Origin: Pseudoduganella armeniaca
GTDB lineage: Bacteria > Pseudomonadota > Gammaproteobacteria > Burkholderiales > Burkholderiaceae_D
DNA: 64,000 bases
Reading direction: 5' to 3'
NCBI RefSeq assembly: GCF_003028855.1
Contig: NZ_CP028324.1
Coordinates: 1,984,001 to 2,048,000 of the forward strand
A model generated the notes under the pieces. It worked only from the letters and a program-made list of their open reading frames with translations. It had not been told where the DNA came from and ran no database searches. Of this stretch, positions 25,525 through 33,085 are shown piece by piece (position 1 is the stretch's first letter; each line of letters begins with the position of its first letter). Both the position numbers and the translations under genes were made by a program.

Positions 25525-27351
25525 CTAGTGTTCAGCGAATTGTCCGATAAACGGCATCAGTGCTCCTTTGTAAGAAACGGGGACGGAAACGGTAATCGTC
25601 GTGCCGCCATCCGGCACGCTGCTGATGGCACAGGTGCCGCCCAGCAGGTTGATGCGCTCCTCGATGCCGACCAGCCCGAAGGAGCCACTCTTGTTGCGGC
25701 TGGCGGCCTGCAGGCCGACGCCATTATCGGTAATGCTCATCTGCAGTAGGCCCTGCTGCTGGTGCAGCTCCACCTTGACCTGGGTGGCACGGGCGTGCTG
25801 GCAGATATTGCTGAGCGATTCCTGCAGCACGCGGAAGAACGCGGTGGCGCAGCGGTCGTCGATGTCGACGTCGCCGCCATGCTCGATCAGTTCGCAGGCG
25901 ATGCCGGAACGCTTGCGGAACTGCGCCACCTGCCACTCGACGGCGGCGTTCAGCCCCAGGTCCAGCACATTCGGACGCAGGTCATTGATGATGTGGCGCA
26001 CGCTGCGGATCGTGTTGTCGATCTGGTTCAGCGTGTACTTGGCGCGCGCGTGCAGGTAAGGGTGGCGCTTGGCCGTGCGGGTGGCCAGGATGTCGGCCTC
26101 GATGCGCAGCGCCAGCAGGTTCTGGCCCAGGTCGTCGTGGATCTCGCGCGCGATGCGCTTGCGCTCCTCTTCCTTGATCTGGTCGGCGTGCGCGGCCAGC
26201 CGGCGCAGGCGCTGGTGCGACAGTTGCAGCTTGGCCTGGCTGTCGCGCAGCTCGCGCGTCATCGCGTGGGCGATCTTCAGGGCGCGCTTGCGCGACGAGG
26301 CCAGCGTGTGGAACAGCGCATACAGCAGCAGGCAGCTGACCGAGCCGGCCAGCCCGGCCAGCCACGGCAGGTAGGCGTCCAGGCGCGAGTACAACGCGGC
26401 CTTGGGCGCGCTGAAATAGGCGGTCCAGATGCGGCCGTTGAAGTCGATCGGCAGCATGTGCTGGAAGGTTTCGGTGGGCGCATCGACCCGGCCAGTGTCC
26501 ACGCTGTCGAACAGCAGCAGCCGGCTGTCACCCAAGGTCGTGGTGCCGTCCGCCCCGCGGCGGCCTACGTCGTACAGTTGCAGCCGCACGTTCGGCACCG
26601 GCATCTCGTCCAGCGCGCCCTGCAGCAGGCGCGGCACGGAGAAGCCGATCCCGACCGAGCCCATGTAGGCGGCGCGGCGCTGCGGCACGGTGTCGGTCGG
26701 CATGTCACGGCGGTAGACGGGCAGGCGCATGCCGAGGTCGGCGCCGATGGGCCGGGCCAGGATGCCGATGGGGCGGCCGGACGAGGCGATCTCGCCCGTG
26801 TCGCGCGAGTGCGCCATCACGGCCGCTACATGTGCCTTAGCCGTGATGTCGTTGCCGTACTTCTCCCCGAAGCCGGCGATCGGTTCCAGCAGGGTCAGGA
26901 TCTCGTAGGTGGGCCGCCGCGTGGCCGGCAAGATGTTGAAGTCCGGATAGCCCTCCAGCCTGGCGTCGCTGTCGCGCATCGCGCGTTCGAAACCGTCGCG
27001 CTCGGCATCCCGCACGAACTGCGCGAAGTTGATGTTGTCGATGGCGGGGAAATTGTGCTGCAGGTCGAGGCCGTGCACGAAGCGCTGGAAGCTGTCGCGC
27101 GGCGTGTAGTCGTTGGCCTGGAAGAAGCTGGCCGCGGCGCGCAGCACGTCCGAATAGGTCTTGATGCGCGATGCGATGCTGAACTGGGCGGTGCGCGCAT
27201 GGTTGCTGAAGCGTTGCCGGGCATCGGTCTCGATCGAGCGGGCGGCGGCGCCGTAGAACAGCGCGCCGGCGCCCAGCGACAGCAGAATTCCCGGCCACCA
27301 TTGCGGATTTGCCGGGAGCGCATGGCCGATGGGGCGAAATAGTGCATGCAT
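25525..27351 (-). CDS. CHASE-domain sensor histidine kinase (NarL/HisKA_3 type)
   Basis: 608 residues: a first membrane segment near residues 20-37, an extracytoplasmic CHASE domain (about 45-330; DNINFAQFVRDAERDGFE, RPTYEILTLLEP), a second membrane segment (AYLPWLAGLAGSVSCLLLYA), a coiled coil, a HisKA_3 dimerisation box (ERKRIAREIHDDLGQNLLAL, phospho-His in EIHDD) and an HATPase (FRVLQESLSNICQHA, SITDNGVGL, GSFGLVGIEERINLLGG). Such kinases signal to NarL/FixJ-type regulators, and none is adjacent. The repeat-protein genes follow in the same direction. Confidence 0.92.
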   Translation of the reverse strand: MHALFRPIGHALPANPQWWPGILLSLGAGALFYGAAARSIETDARQRFSNHARTAQFSIASRIKTYSDVLRAAASFFQANDYTPRDSFQRFVHGLDLQHNFPAIDNINFAQFVRDAERDGFERAMRDSDARLEGYPDFNILPATRRPTYEILTLLEPIAGFGEKYGNDITAKAHVAAVMAHSRDTGEIASSGRPIGILARPIGADLGMRLPVYRRDMPTDTVPQRRAAYMGSVGIGFSVPRLLQGALDEMPVPNVRLQLYDVGRRGADGTTTLGDSRLLLFDSVDTGRVDAPTETFQHMLPIDFNGRIWTAYFSAPKAALYSRLDAYLPWLAGLAGSVSCLLLYALFHTLASSRKRALKIAHAMTRELRDSQAKLQLSHQRLRRLAAHADQIKEEERKRIAREIHDDLGQNLLALRIEADILATRTAKRHPYLHARAKYTLNQIDNTIRSVRHIINDLRPNVLDLGLNAAVEWQVAQFRKRSGIACELIEHGGDVDIDDRCATAFFRVLQESLSNICQHARATQVKVELHQQQGLLQMSITDNGVGLQAASRNKSGSFGLVGIEERINLLGGTCAISSVPDGGTTITVSVPVSYKGALMPFIGQFAEH

Positions 27352-27650
27352 GATCGAAAAGGCCCGGTGTGAAATGTGCTGTCTTAAATATATGAACTAA
27401 CGGATTAGTTCGTCAAGTCCCTTTCCATAAAAAAGAACCTCAAGTTATTAAAGGACGGTGACCGATACATAATCGCGGCACGGTAATTGCTCGGCTATTC
27501 AAGCAAGTTTCACGCTACTATCAGAAAACTCCTAACATAACCAGCTGAGAAGAGTGTCAGCTGTTAGTTTCCGCAGGTGAAGGGGCGTTGCCACTCGTGC
27601 CGTCAGAGGGGATATCGCGCACTCGCACTGCAAGTGAAGGGGAAATCGAA

Positions 27651-27683
27651 ATGAATATCTTTGCGCTTTCAGGTAATGGGTAA
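27651..27683 (+). other. Ten-codon mini-ORF (MNIFALSGNG)
   Basis: ATG at 27651 with GAAGGGGA about eight bases upstream, stop TAA at 27681-27683, and a strong terminator about 20 bases later. It could be a short expressed peptide or chance. There is no downstream gene for it to regulate. Confidence 0.2.
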
Positions 27684-27701
27684 TTGTCCTGCACAAAAGC
27701 G

Positions 27702-27732
27702 AAAAAAAAACCGCCGGGACGGCGGTTTTTTA
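27702..27732. terminator. Terminator downstream of glnS
   Basis: Stem ACCGCC-GGGAC-GGCGGT between an A-run of nine and a T-run of six. It works for the minus-strand glnS and could also end plus-strand transcripts. Confidence 0.85.
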
Positions 27733-27753
27733 AAATTCGTCTATGTAAATGCT

Positions 27754-29517
27754 TTATTTGGTGGCCCAGCTGTCTTTCAGCGTGACGATGCGATTGAACA
27801 CAGGTTTGCCCGGCTGCGAATCGACACGGTCGGCGACGAAATAACCGTGCCGCTCGAACTGGAAGCGCTGTTCTGTTTGAGCGTCCTTCAGGCCCGGTTC
27901 GAGGTAGGCCGTGACCACTTCCTTGGAATGCGGGTTGAGGAACTGCTTGAAGTCCTTGCCGCCGGAGTCCGGTTGCGCATCCGTGAACAGGCGGTCATAC
28001 AGGCGCACCTCGGCTTCCAGCGCGGCAGCCGCGCTGACCCAGGTGATCGTGCCCTTGACCTTGTAGTTGTTGGCGCCTTCCGTGCCCGATTTGCTGTCCG
28101 GGAAGTAATTGACGTGCACGGCGGTGACCTTGCCGTTCTCGTCCTTGTCGTAACCCGTGCATTCGGCGACGAAACCGTATTTCAGGCGCACGCGCGCGCC
28201 CGGCTGGCCGTCGATCGGCGGATAGAAGCGGAAGTAGCCCTTGCTCGGCACTTCCATGAAGTCCTCTTCCTCGATCCACAGCTCACGGGTGAACGGGAAG
28301 GTGCGGTTGCCCAGCTCCGGGTGGTGCGGGTGGACGGGCGAGCTGCACTCGACGCTGTCGTTGGCGTCGAAGTTGTCGACGATCAGCTTCAGCGGGCGCA
28401 GCACGGCGATCGCGCGCGGCGCCTTCGGATCGAGGTCCTCGCGCACGGCGCCTTCCAGCACGCCATAGTCGATCCAGCCGTCCGACTTCGTCACGCCGGT
28501 GCGCTCGGCCATCAGCTGGATGCCTTCCGGCGTGAAGCCGCGGCGGCGCATGCCCACCAGGGTCGGCAGGCGCGGGTCGTCCCAACCGTCGACGATGCCT
28601 TCCTCCACCATCTGGCGCAGCTTGCGCTTGGAGGTGACGATGTAGGTCAGGTTCAGGCGCGCGAATTCGTACTGCTTCGGCACCGGCTGCTGGAAGAAGC
28701 CGCCGGCCGACAGGGTGGCCAGCAGCCAGTCGTAGAACGGGCGGTGGTCCTGGAACTCCAGCGTGCAGATCGAGTGCGTGATGTTTTCCAGCGCATCCGA
28801 GATCGGGTGGGTGTAGTCGTACATCGGGTAGATGCACCACTGGTCGCCCGTGCGGTGGTGATGCGCGTGGCGGATGCGGTAGATGGCCGGGTCGCGCAGG
28901 TTCATGTTGGGGGACGCCATCGCGTCCTCGCTGATCTTGGCACGCAGGATGTGCTCGCCATCCTTGAACTTGCCGGCCTTCATGTCGCGGAACAGCTGCA
29001 GCGATTCCTCGGCGGGGCGGTTGCGGAACGGCGAGTTGGTGCCTGGCGTATTGAAATTGCCGCGATTGGCCGCCATCTCGTCGGCGCTCTGGCTGTCCAC
29101 GTAGGCGTAGCCGGCCGTGATCAGGTACTCGGCCATCTCGTACAGCTTGTCGAAGTAATCGCTGGCGTAATACAGATGCGTGCCGGCGCCGACCGGGCCC
29201 TTGTGTTCCCAGTCGAAGCCCAGCCACTTGACGCTGTCGATGATCGAGTCGACGTATTCCTGCTCTTCCTTGGCCGGGTTGGTGTCGTCGAAGCGCAGGT
29301 GGCAGCGGCCGCCGTAGTCGCGCGCCAGGCCGAAGTTCAGGCAGATCGATTTCGCATGGCCGATGTGCAGGTAGCCGTTCGGCTCCGGCGGGAAGCGGGT
29401 GATGACGGACGGCAGGCCTTCGCGCTGGTGCGCGCCGGTGGCCAGGTCCTGTTCGACGATGTTACGCAGAAAATTCGGTGCGGGAGCGGCGGTAGCGGCA
29501 GTTTTGTCGTTGCTCAT
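27754..29517 (-). CDS. glnS: Glutaminyl-tRNA synthetase
   Basis: A 587-residue class I synthetase that charges tRNA-Gln. It has the HIGH signature (PNGYLHIGHAK), the KMSKS-like loop YIVTSKRKL, the acceptor-binding region (DNFDANDSVEC) and the C-terminal beta-barrel anticodon domains. The length is as expected for a bacterial GlnRS. The start at 29517 begins MSNDKTAATAAP. Confidence 0.96.
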   Translation of the reverse strand: MSNDKTAATAAPAPNFLRNIVEQDLATGAHQREGLPSVITRFPPEPNGYLHIGHAKSICLNFGLARDYGGRCHLRFDDTNPAKEEQEYVDSIIDSVKWLGFDWEHKGPVGAGTHLYYASDYFDKLYEMAEYLITAGYAYVDSQSADEMAANRGNFNTPGTNSPFRNRPAEESLQLFRDMKAGKFKDGEHILRAKISEDAMASPNMNLRDPAIYRIRHAHHHRTGDQWCIYPMYDYTHPISDALENITHSICTLEFQDHRPFYDWLLATLSAGGFFQQPVPKQYEFARLNLTYIVTSKRKLRQMVEEGIVDGWDDPRLPTLVGMRRRGFTPEGIQLMAERTGVTKSDGWIDYGVLEGAVREDLDPKAPRAIAVLRPLKLIVDNFDANDSVECSSPVHPHHPELGNRTFPFTRELWIEEEDFMEVPSKGYFRFYPPIDGQPGARVRLKYGFVAECTGYDKDENGKVTAVHVNYFPDSKSGTEGANNYKVKGTITWVSAAAALEAEVRLYDRLFTDAQPDSGGKDFKQFLNPHSKEVVTAYLEPGLKDAQTEQRFQFERHGYFVADRVDSQPGKPVFNRIVTLKDSWATK

Positions 29518-29683
29518 GTAAAAAGACGGAAATTAGAGTCGAATAGGGCGCATTTTACCGTACGCGTGCGTGTCAAGCGGGACGATGCATGCATAAATAT
29601 AGGATAATTCGTCCTTCGCCCGGAGCGCGCGCACCGGCCGGCCCGGCACGCGCGCTCCCGCACCAAGACGACCCAGGAGATTT

Positions 29684-29977
29684 ATGGACAATTTGTACAA
29701 CGTGCTCGGTGTCGCGCCCAACGCCTCGGAAGAGGACATCAGGAAAGTCTACCGCTCGCTGGCCATGCGCTTCCACCCGGACCGCAATCCGGAGCCGGGC
29801 GCGGCTGCGCGCTTCCAGGCCATCGCCAAGGCCTACGAGGTGCTGTCCGACCCGGCCAAGCGCGAGGAATACAACCAGAGCCTGAACCACCGCATCATCA
29901 TCGACCCGGAGAGCGAAGCCTACCAGCTGTGGCGCTCCGTGTTCGGGCTGCACGGCGTGACGTTGCCGGCCGAGTAA
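29684..29977 (+). CDS. Short J-domain protein
   Basis: 97 residues, essentially one J domain: DNLYNVLGVAPNASEEDIRK, the HPD tripeptide at residues 31-33 (RFHPDRNP), and FQAIAKAYEVLSDPAKREEY. The C-terminal 30 residues are not zinc-finger or substrate-binding domains. It should stimulate DnaK ATPase and recruit it to a specific client. It is the first gene of a tight four-gene operon with three unknown proteins, which may be its clients or partners. Confidence 0.88.
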   Translation: MDNLYNVLGVAPNASEEDIRKVYRSLAMRFHPDRNPEPGAAARFQAIAKAYEVLSDPAKREEYNQSLNHRIIIDPESEAYQLWRSVFGLHGVTLPAE

Positions 29978-29999
29978 CAGCAATCAGAGAAAGTTCGCA

Positions 30000-30509
30000 A
30001 TGAGAAAAGTACATCCCGAGTTCGCCTACCAGTCGCGCGAACTGGCCGCCCAGATCGAAGGCATCCTGGGCGACCCGCCCGACCGCAAGAACTACCAGAA
30101 GATGCTGGACGCGCTGGTCGAGGAATACGCCAGCGGCGGCGGTATCGAGGACCTGAACATGATGGCCTTCGCCCTGGTCGACGTGATCGAGTTCCACGAT
30201 CCGAAGGCGATCCTGGCCGATGCCGGCGACTTCGAATACGGCGACCCGGCCCGCGTGTTCGGCGCCGCGTCGTGCCCGGACGGCAAGCCGGCGCAAATGC
30301 TGGCCGCGCTGGAAGAGAACCACCCGGACCTGGGCCGCCAGGCCATCATCGCGGCGTTCCTGCACAAGCACCCGCGCCTGTGGGACGACGACGACGTGTC
30401 GCTCGACCAGCTGGCCGAAGGCGACGAGGGCGACGACGAGGAAGACGACAACATGGTGAGCGACGATTTCGCCCAGATGTTCGATCAGGAAGGAGAGCAG
30501 AATGGCTGA
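30000..30509 (+). CDS. Unknown protein of the J-domain operon (1)
   Basis: 169 residues, soluble, no recognised domain. It is helical and mostly acidic, with an extreme acidic stretch near the end (DEGDDEEDDN). It begins 22 bases after the J-domain gene, and its end overlaps the next gene by eight bases, so the four genes are likely co-transcribed and coupled. Confidence 0.75.
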   Translation: MRKVHPEFAYQSRELAAQIEGILGDPPDRKNYQKMLDALVEEYASGGGIEDLNMMAFALVDVIEFHDPKAILADAGDFEYGDPARVFGAASCPDGKPAQMLAALEENHPDLGRQAIIAAFLHKHPRLWDDDDVSLDQLAEGDEGDDEEDDNMVSDDFAQMFDQEGEQNG

Positions 30510-31281
30510 TAACGATAAGAACCTCCCCGCCATCAGCAAGCAGGTGACGGAGCTGGTATTGGCCGGCTCGCTGAGCCACGCCGAGCAGGCGTTCGCCGAG
30601 GCGGCCGAGCAGCATGGCGACCTGGCCGTGGCGGAAGTGCTGGAGACGATTCCGCCGCACGTGACGGCGCTGCACATGGCCGGTTTCGACGGCGGCAAGA
30701 TGTCGCTGGCGACCTTGCTGGTGCCGCCCAAGGCATGGGCCGAGAGCCTGGCCTACATCGCCGCGACGTGGAACGAGGACATGATCGAGGACGACCCCGA
30801 GCGCATCGCCGAATCGCTGTTCGCGCACATCCATGGCGTGGTCTTCGCCACCGACGACGAAGAGCGCCGCAACGAACTGCTGCAGGAAGCCTCGGCCACC
30901 GATTGGGGCTGCACGGCGTTCGCCACGGTGTTCTCGCTGGCGCCGAAGGAAGTGCTGGAGCTGGCCGGCGAGATCATCTCGAAGGGCCAGTACATCACGG
31001 CGCAGACGGCGTCCGACAACGACATCGCGCCGCTGGCCGTCGCCCTGGCGAAAGCCAGCGAAGATGGCTGGGATCGCGCGCTGTTCGAGCTGTTCCCGGA
31101 ATTCCGCCACAGCGCGGACCTGGCGGACGCGGAGTTCTCGGACGATCCGGACGAGGAACCGGCGTTCCTGCAGCGCTCCACGAAAGAGCTGCTGTACCGC
31201 ATGCGCAAGCAGGTGCCGAGCACCCGCAACGCCAGCGGCCGCACGGGCCGCCGCAGCCTGGGCACGGGGATCTTCAACTGA
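30502..31281 (+). CDS. Unknown protein of the J-domain operon (2)
   Basis: 259 residues, soluble, rich in alpha helix, acidic in the middle and basic at the C-terminus (RNASGRTGRRS). It has no recognised family. It starts inside the end of the upstream gene, preceded by AGGAGAGCAG, and its TGA overlaps the ATG of the next gene by one base. Confidence 0.75.
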   Translation: MADNDKNLPAISKQVTELVLAGSLSHAEQAFAEAAEQHGDLAVAEVLETIPPHVTALHMAGFDGGKMSLATLLVPPKAWAESLAYIAATWNEDMIEDDPERIAESLFAHIHGVVFATDDEERRNELLQEASATDWGCTAFATVFSLAPKEVLELAGEIISKGQYITAQTASDNDIAPLAVALAKASEDGWDRALFELFPEFRHSADLADAEFSDDPDEEPAFLQRSTKELLYRMRKQVPSTRNASGRTGRRSLGTGIFN

Positions 31282-32153
31282 TGCTGCCGGCACTCGTAGG
31301 GGAAAACCTGCCGCGCCTGACGCGCGCGATCAAGCTGCTCGTGGGCGACACGCGTCCGGACGCGGCGGTGGTGCTGGCCGACGAGCTGTCCGGCATCACG
31401 GCCATGGTGGCGGAAAAGTTCACCAACAACCGCACGTCCGAGGGCATCCAGAAGGCCGTCAACCTGACGGTGGGCGGCGTCTCGCTGGGCCTGGAAAACG
31501 TGCTGACCCTGGACAGCGACGAGCAGGCGCTGGACTACCTGGTCGACAACGGCGCCGAGGCCGCGTTCCAGGTGGGCTTCCGCCAGCTGCGCGACCTGGC
31601 GGCGCTGCCGGAGGACACGCTGGTGGGCGAATACGACCAGGACCCTGTGTACGCCCAGCGCCGCCTGCGCGACATCTTCTTCGACATCTGCCTGACCGAC
31701 CCGAACCAGAACTGGGACGGCCCGGCGCGCTACCAGCAGCAGCTGAAGCAGCGCCAGGAAGTGCAGGCCGTGGTGCGCCTGGCCAACTGGCTGCGCCGCC
31801 ACAACAGCGAAGGCCCCGTCACGGACACGGACCTGAACGCGGAAGGCGTGATCGCGCTGGCGATCATCTTCGCGGTCGAAGGCGGCGGGCGCGTCGTCGC
31901 GCGCACGGGCCAGAAGGAGTTCGAGCGCTTCGTCAAGTCGGTGCGCAAGAACAAGCCCGACTACGAAGAAGGCTGGGCCGCCCTGGTGGCCGCCGTGCCG
32001 GCGCAGCACCATCCGGTACTGTTGCACCGCATCGACCTGTACCGCCGCACCTGCACGGTGCTGCAGCATATTCCGGGCCGCACGGCGATGAAGACGCTGT
32101 TCGCGGAGCTGGAGAACTATGCCGGCTCGGAGCTGGAAGCCGACTACGACTAG
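31281..32153 (+). CDS. Unknown protein of the J-domain operon (3)
   Basis: 290 residues, no signal or membrane segment, mostly alpha-helical. Two stretches look most conserved in character: FTNNRTSEGIQKAVNLTVGG and AIIFAVEGGGRVVARTGQ. No family is recognised. It is the last gene of the operon and is followed by a large inverted repeat that can terminate the transcript. Confidence 0.75.
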   Translation: MLPALVGENLPRLTRAIKLLVGDTRPDAAVVLADELSGITAMVAEKFTNNRTSEGIQKAVNLTVGGVSLGLENVLTLDSDEQALDYLVDNGAEAAFQVGFRQLRDLAALPEDTLVGEYDQDPVYAQRRLRDIFFDICLTDPNQNWDGPARYQQQLKQRQEVQAVVRLANWLRRHNSEGPVTDTDLNAEGVIALAIIFAVEGGGRVVARTGQKEFERFVKSVRKNKPDYEEGWAALVAAVPAQHHPVLLHRIDLYRRTCTVLQHIPGRTAMKTLFAELENYAGSELEADYD

Positions 32154-32164
32154 CCCCGCGACTA

Positions 32165-32230
32165 AAAACCCGGGACAGACCCCTGTTTTGAGGCATGATT
32201 TCTTCAAAACAGGGGACTGTCCCGGGTTTT
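32165..32230. repeat. 66-bp inverted repeat of the GGGACTGTCCC family
   Basis: Arms AAAACCCGGGACAGACCCCT and complement (left 32165-32191, right about 32203-32230, a few mismatches) around a short loop. The right arm ends in CCCGGGTTTT. It could terminate transcription in either direction and has the form of a miniature inverted-repeat element. The same core motif occurs at 24706, 52726 and 59301. Confidence 0.75.
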
Positions 32231-32242
32231 GCCGATCCCGCC

Positions 32243-32806
32243 ATGCCGACCTCACCTATCCACGAAGTCCTGTCCGAGCTGATGAGGCTGACGCGAGGAC
32301 TTAACCAAGTCTGTCCGATCGGCTACCTCACGAGAATGCAGGCAGCCACGACGGCCGAGGCATTCTATGCCGAGGCCCTGCGCCTGGGCTATGCCGTCAA
32401 CGCCAAGGAGTTGCGCGACACGGGTGACGAGCGCGTCCACCATTGGTGCAACCTGATCTGGCGGCACATGAAGGAGGTCAGGTCGCACCTGACGCTGATC
32501 CTGTTTCCCCACTCGCCGGAGCAGAAAGCCGACTGGCTCGACAGCTTGCTGACGTCGCCGGGCGGGAAGTTCGCATTCCGCGACGACGGCTCGCTCCACG
32601 TCGATCTGGTGCATGCGAGCCTGGATGGGTCTACGCTGCACATCGGGCGCTTGTGGACCCATGTGGGCGGGGTCAACGACCCATTGGAAAGCTATGCGAT
32701 CCGTCTCAATCCGGTGCAATGCGCTGACGTCGCAGAGCGGTTGCGGCGAGCGAGCTCGATGCAGGATTGGATCGACCTGGAACTGCATTATCCACCTGCC
32801 GACTGA
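32243..32806 (+). CDS. Hypothetical protein
   Basis: 187 residues from the ATG at 32243. Composition is ordinary for a soluble protein (FYAEALRLGYAVNAKELRD, WCNLIWRHMKEVRSHLTLIL, SYAIRLNPVQCADVAERL). No family is recognised and no good ribosome site is seen. It lies between the J-domain operon and vgrG, so it could be the edge of the accessory island. Confidence 0.6.
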   Translation: MPTSPIHEVLSELMRLTRGLNQVCPIGYLTRMQAATTAEAFYAEALRLGYAVNAKELRDTGDERVHHWCNLIWRHMKEVRSHLTLILFPHSPEQKADWLDSLLTSPGGKFAFRDDGSLHVDLVHASLDGSTLHIGRLWTHVGGVNDPLESYAIRLNPVQCADVAERLRRASSMQDWIDLELHYPPAD

Positions 32807-33085
32807 CACATCTGTTGGCGGCGTCCCCTCCGCCAACCCCGCAGACACTTCCTCGTTCGCGGATAGCCATCCTCGACACACTTCGTTTTTGTTGCCTTTC
32901 GCCATCATTCGCGCGGAGCTTTCGATACGTCAAAGAACGGTCGATGACTCAACCGTATCCTGTTCGCCATATAACTGAAGCAAAGCAAAGTCTTGTGCTT
33001 GCAAGTTCGACACCCGTCAGCGGGCGGACTGCACAGCGCGATTTTCTTGCGTTCAGTCATGCACTCGATGCGAGGGAGTCGTCCC

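Larger units (their letters stand above)
27352..27753. other. Intergenic region between the sensor kinase and glnS
   Basis: About 400 bases. The part next to 27352 is AT-rich and should hold the promoter of the sensor kinase. On the plus strand a ten-codon frame (27651-27683) with a ribosome-site-like GAAGGGGA upstream precedes the terminator. No larger gene is seen. Confidence 0.5.
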
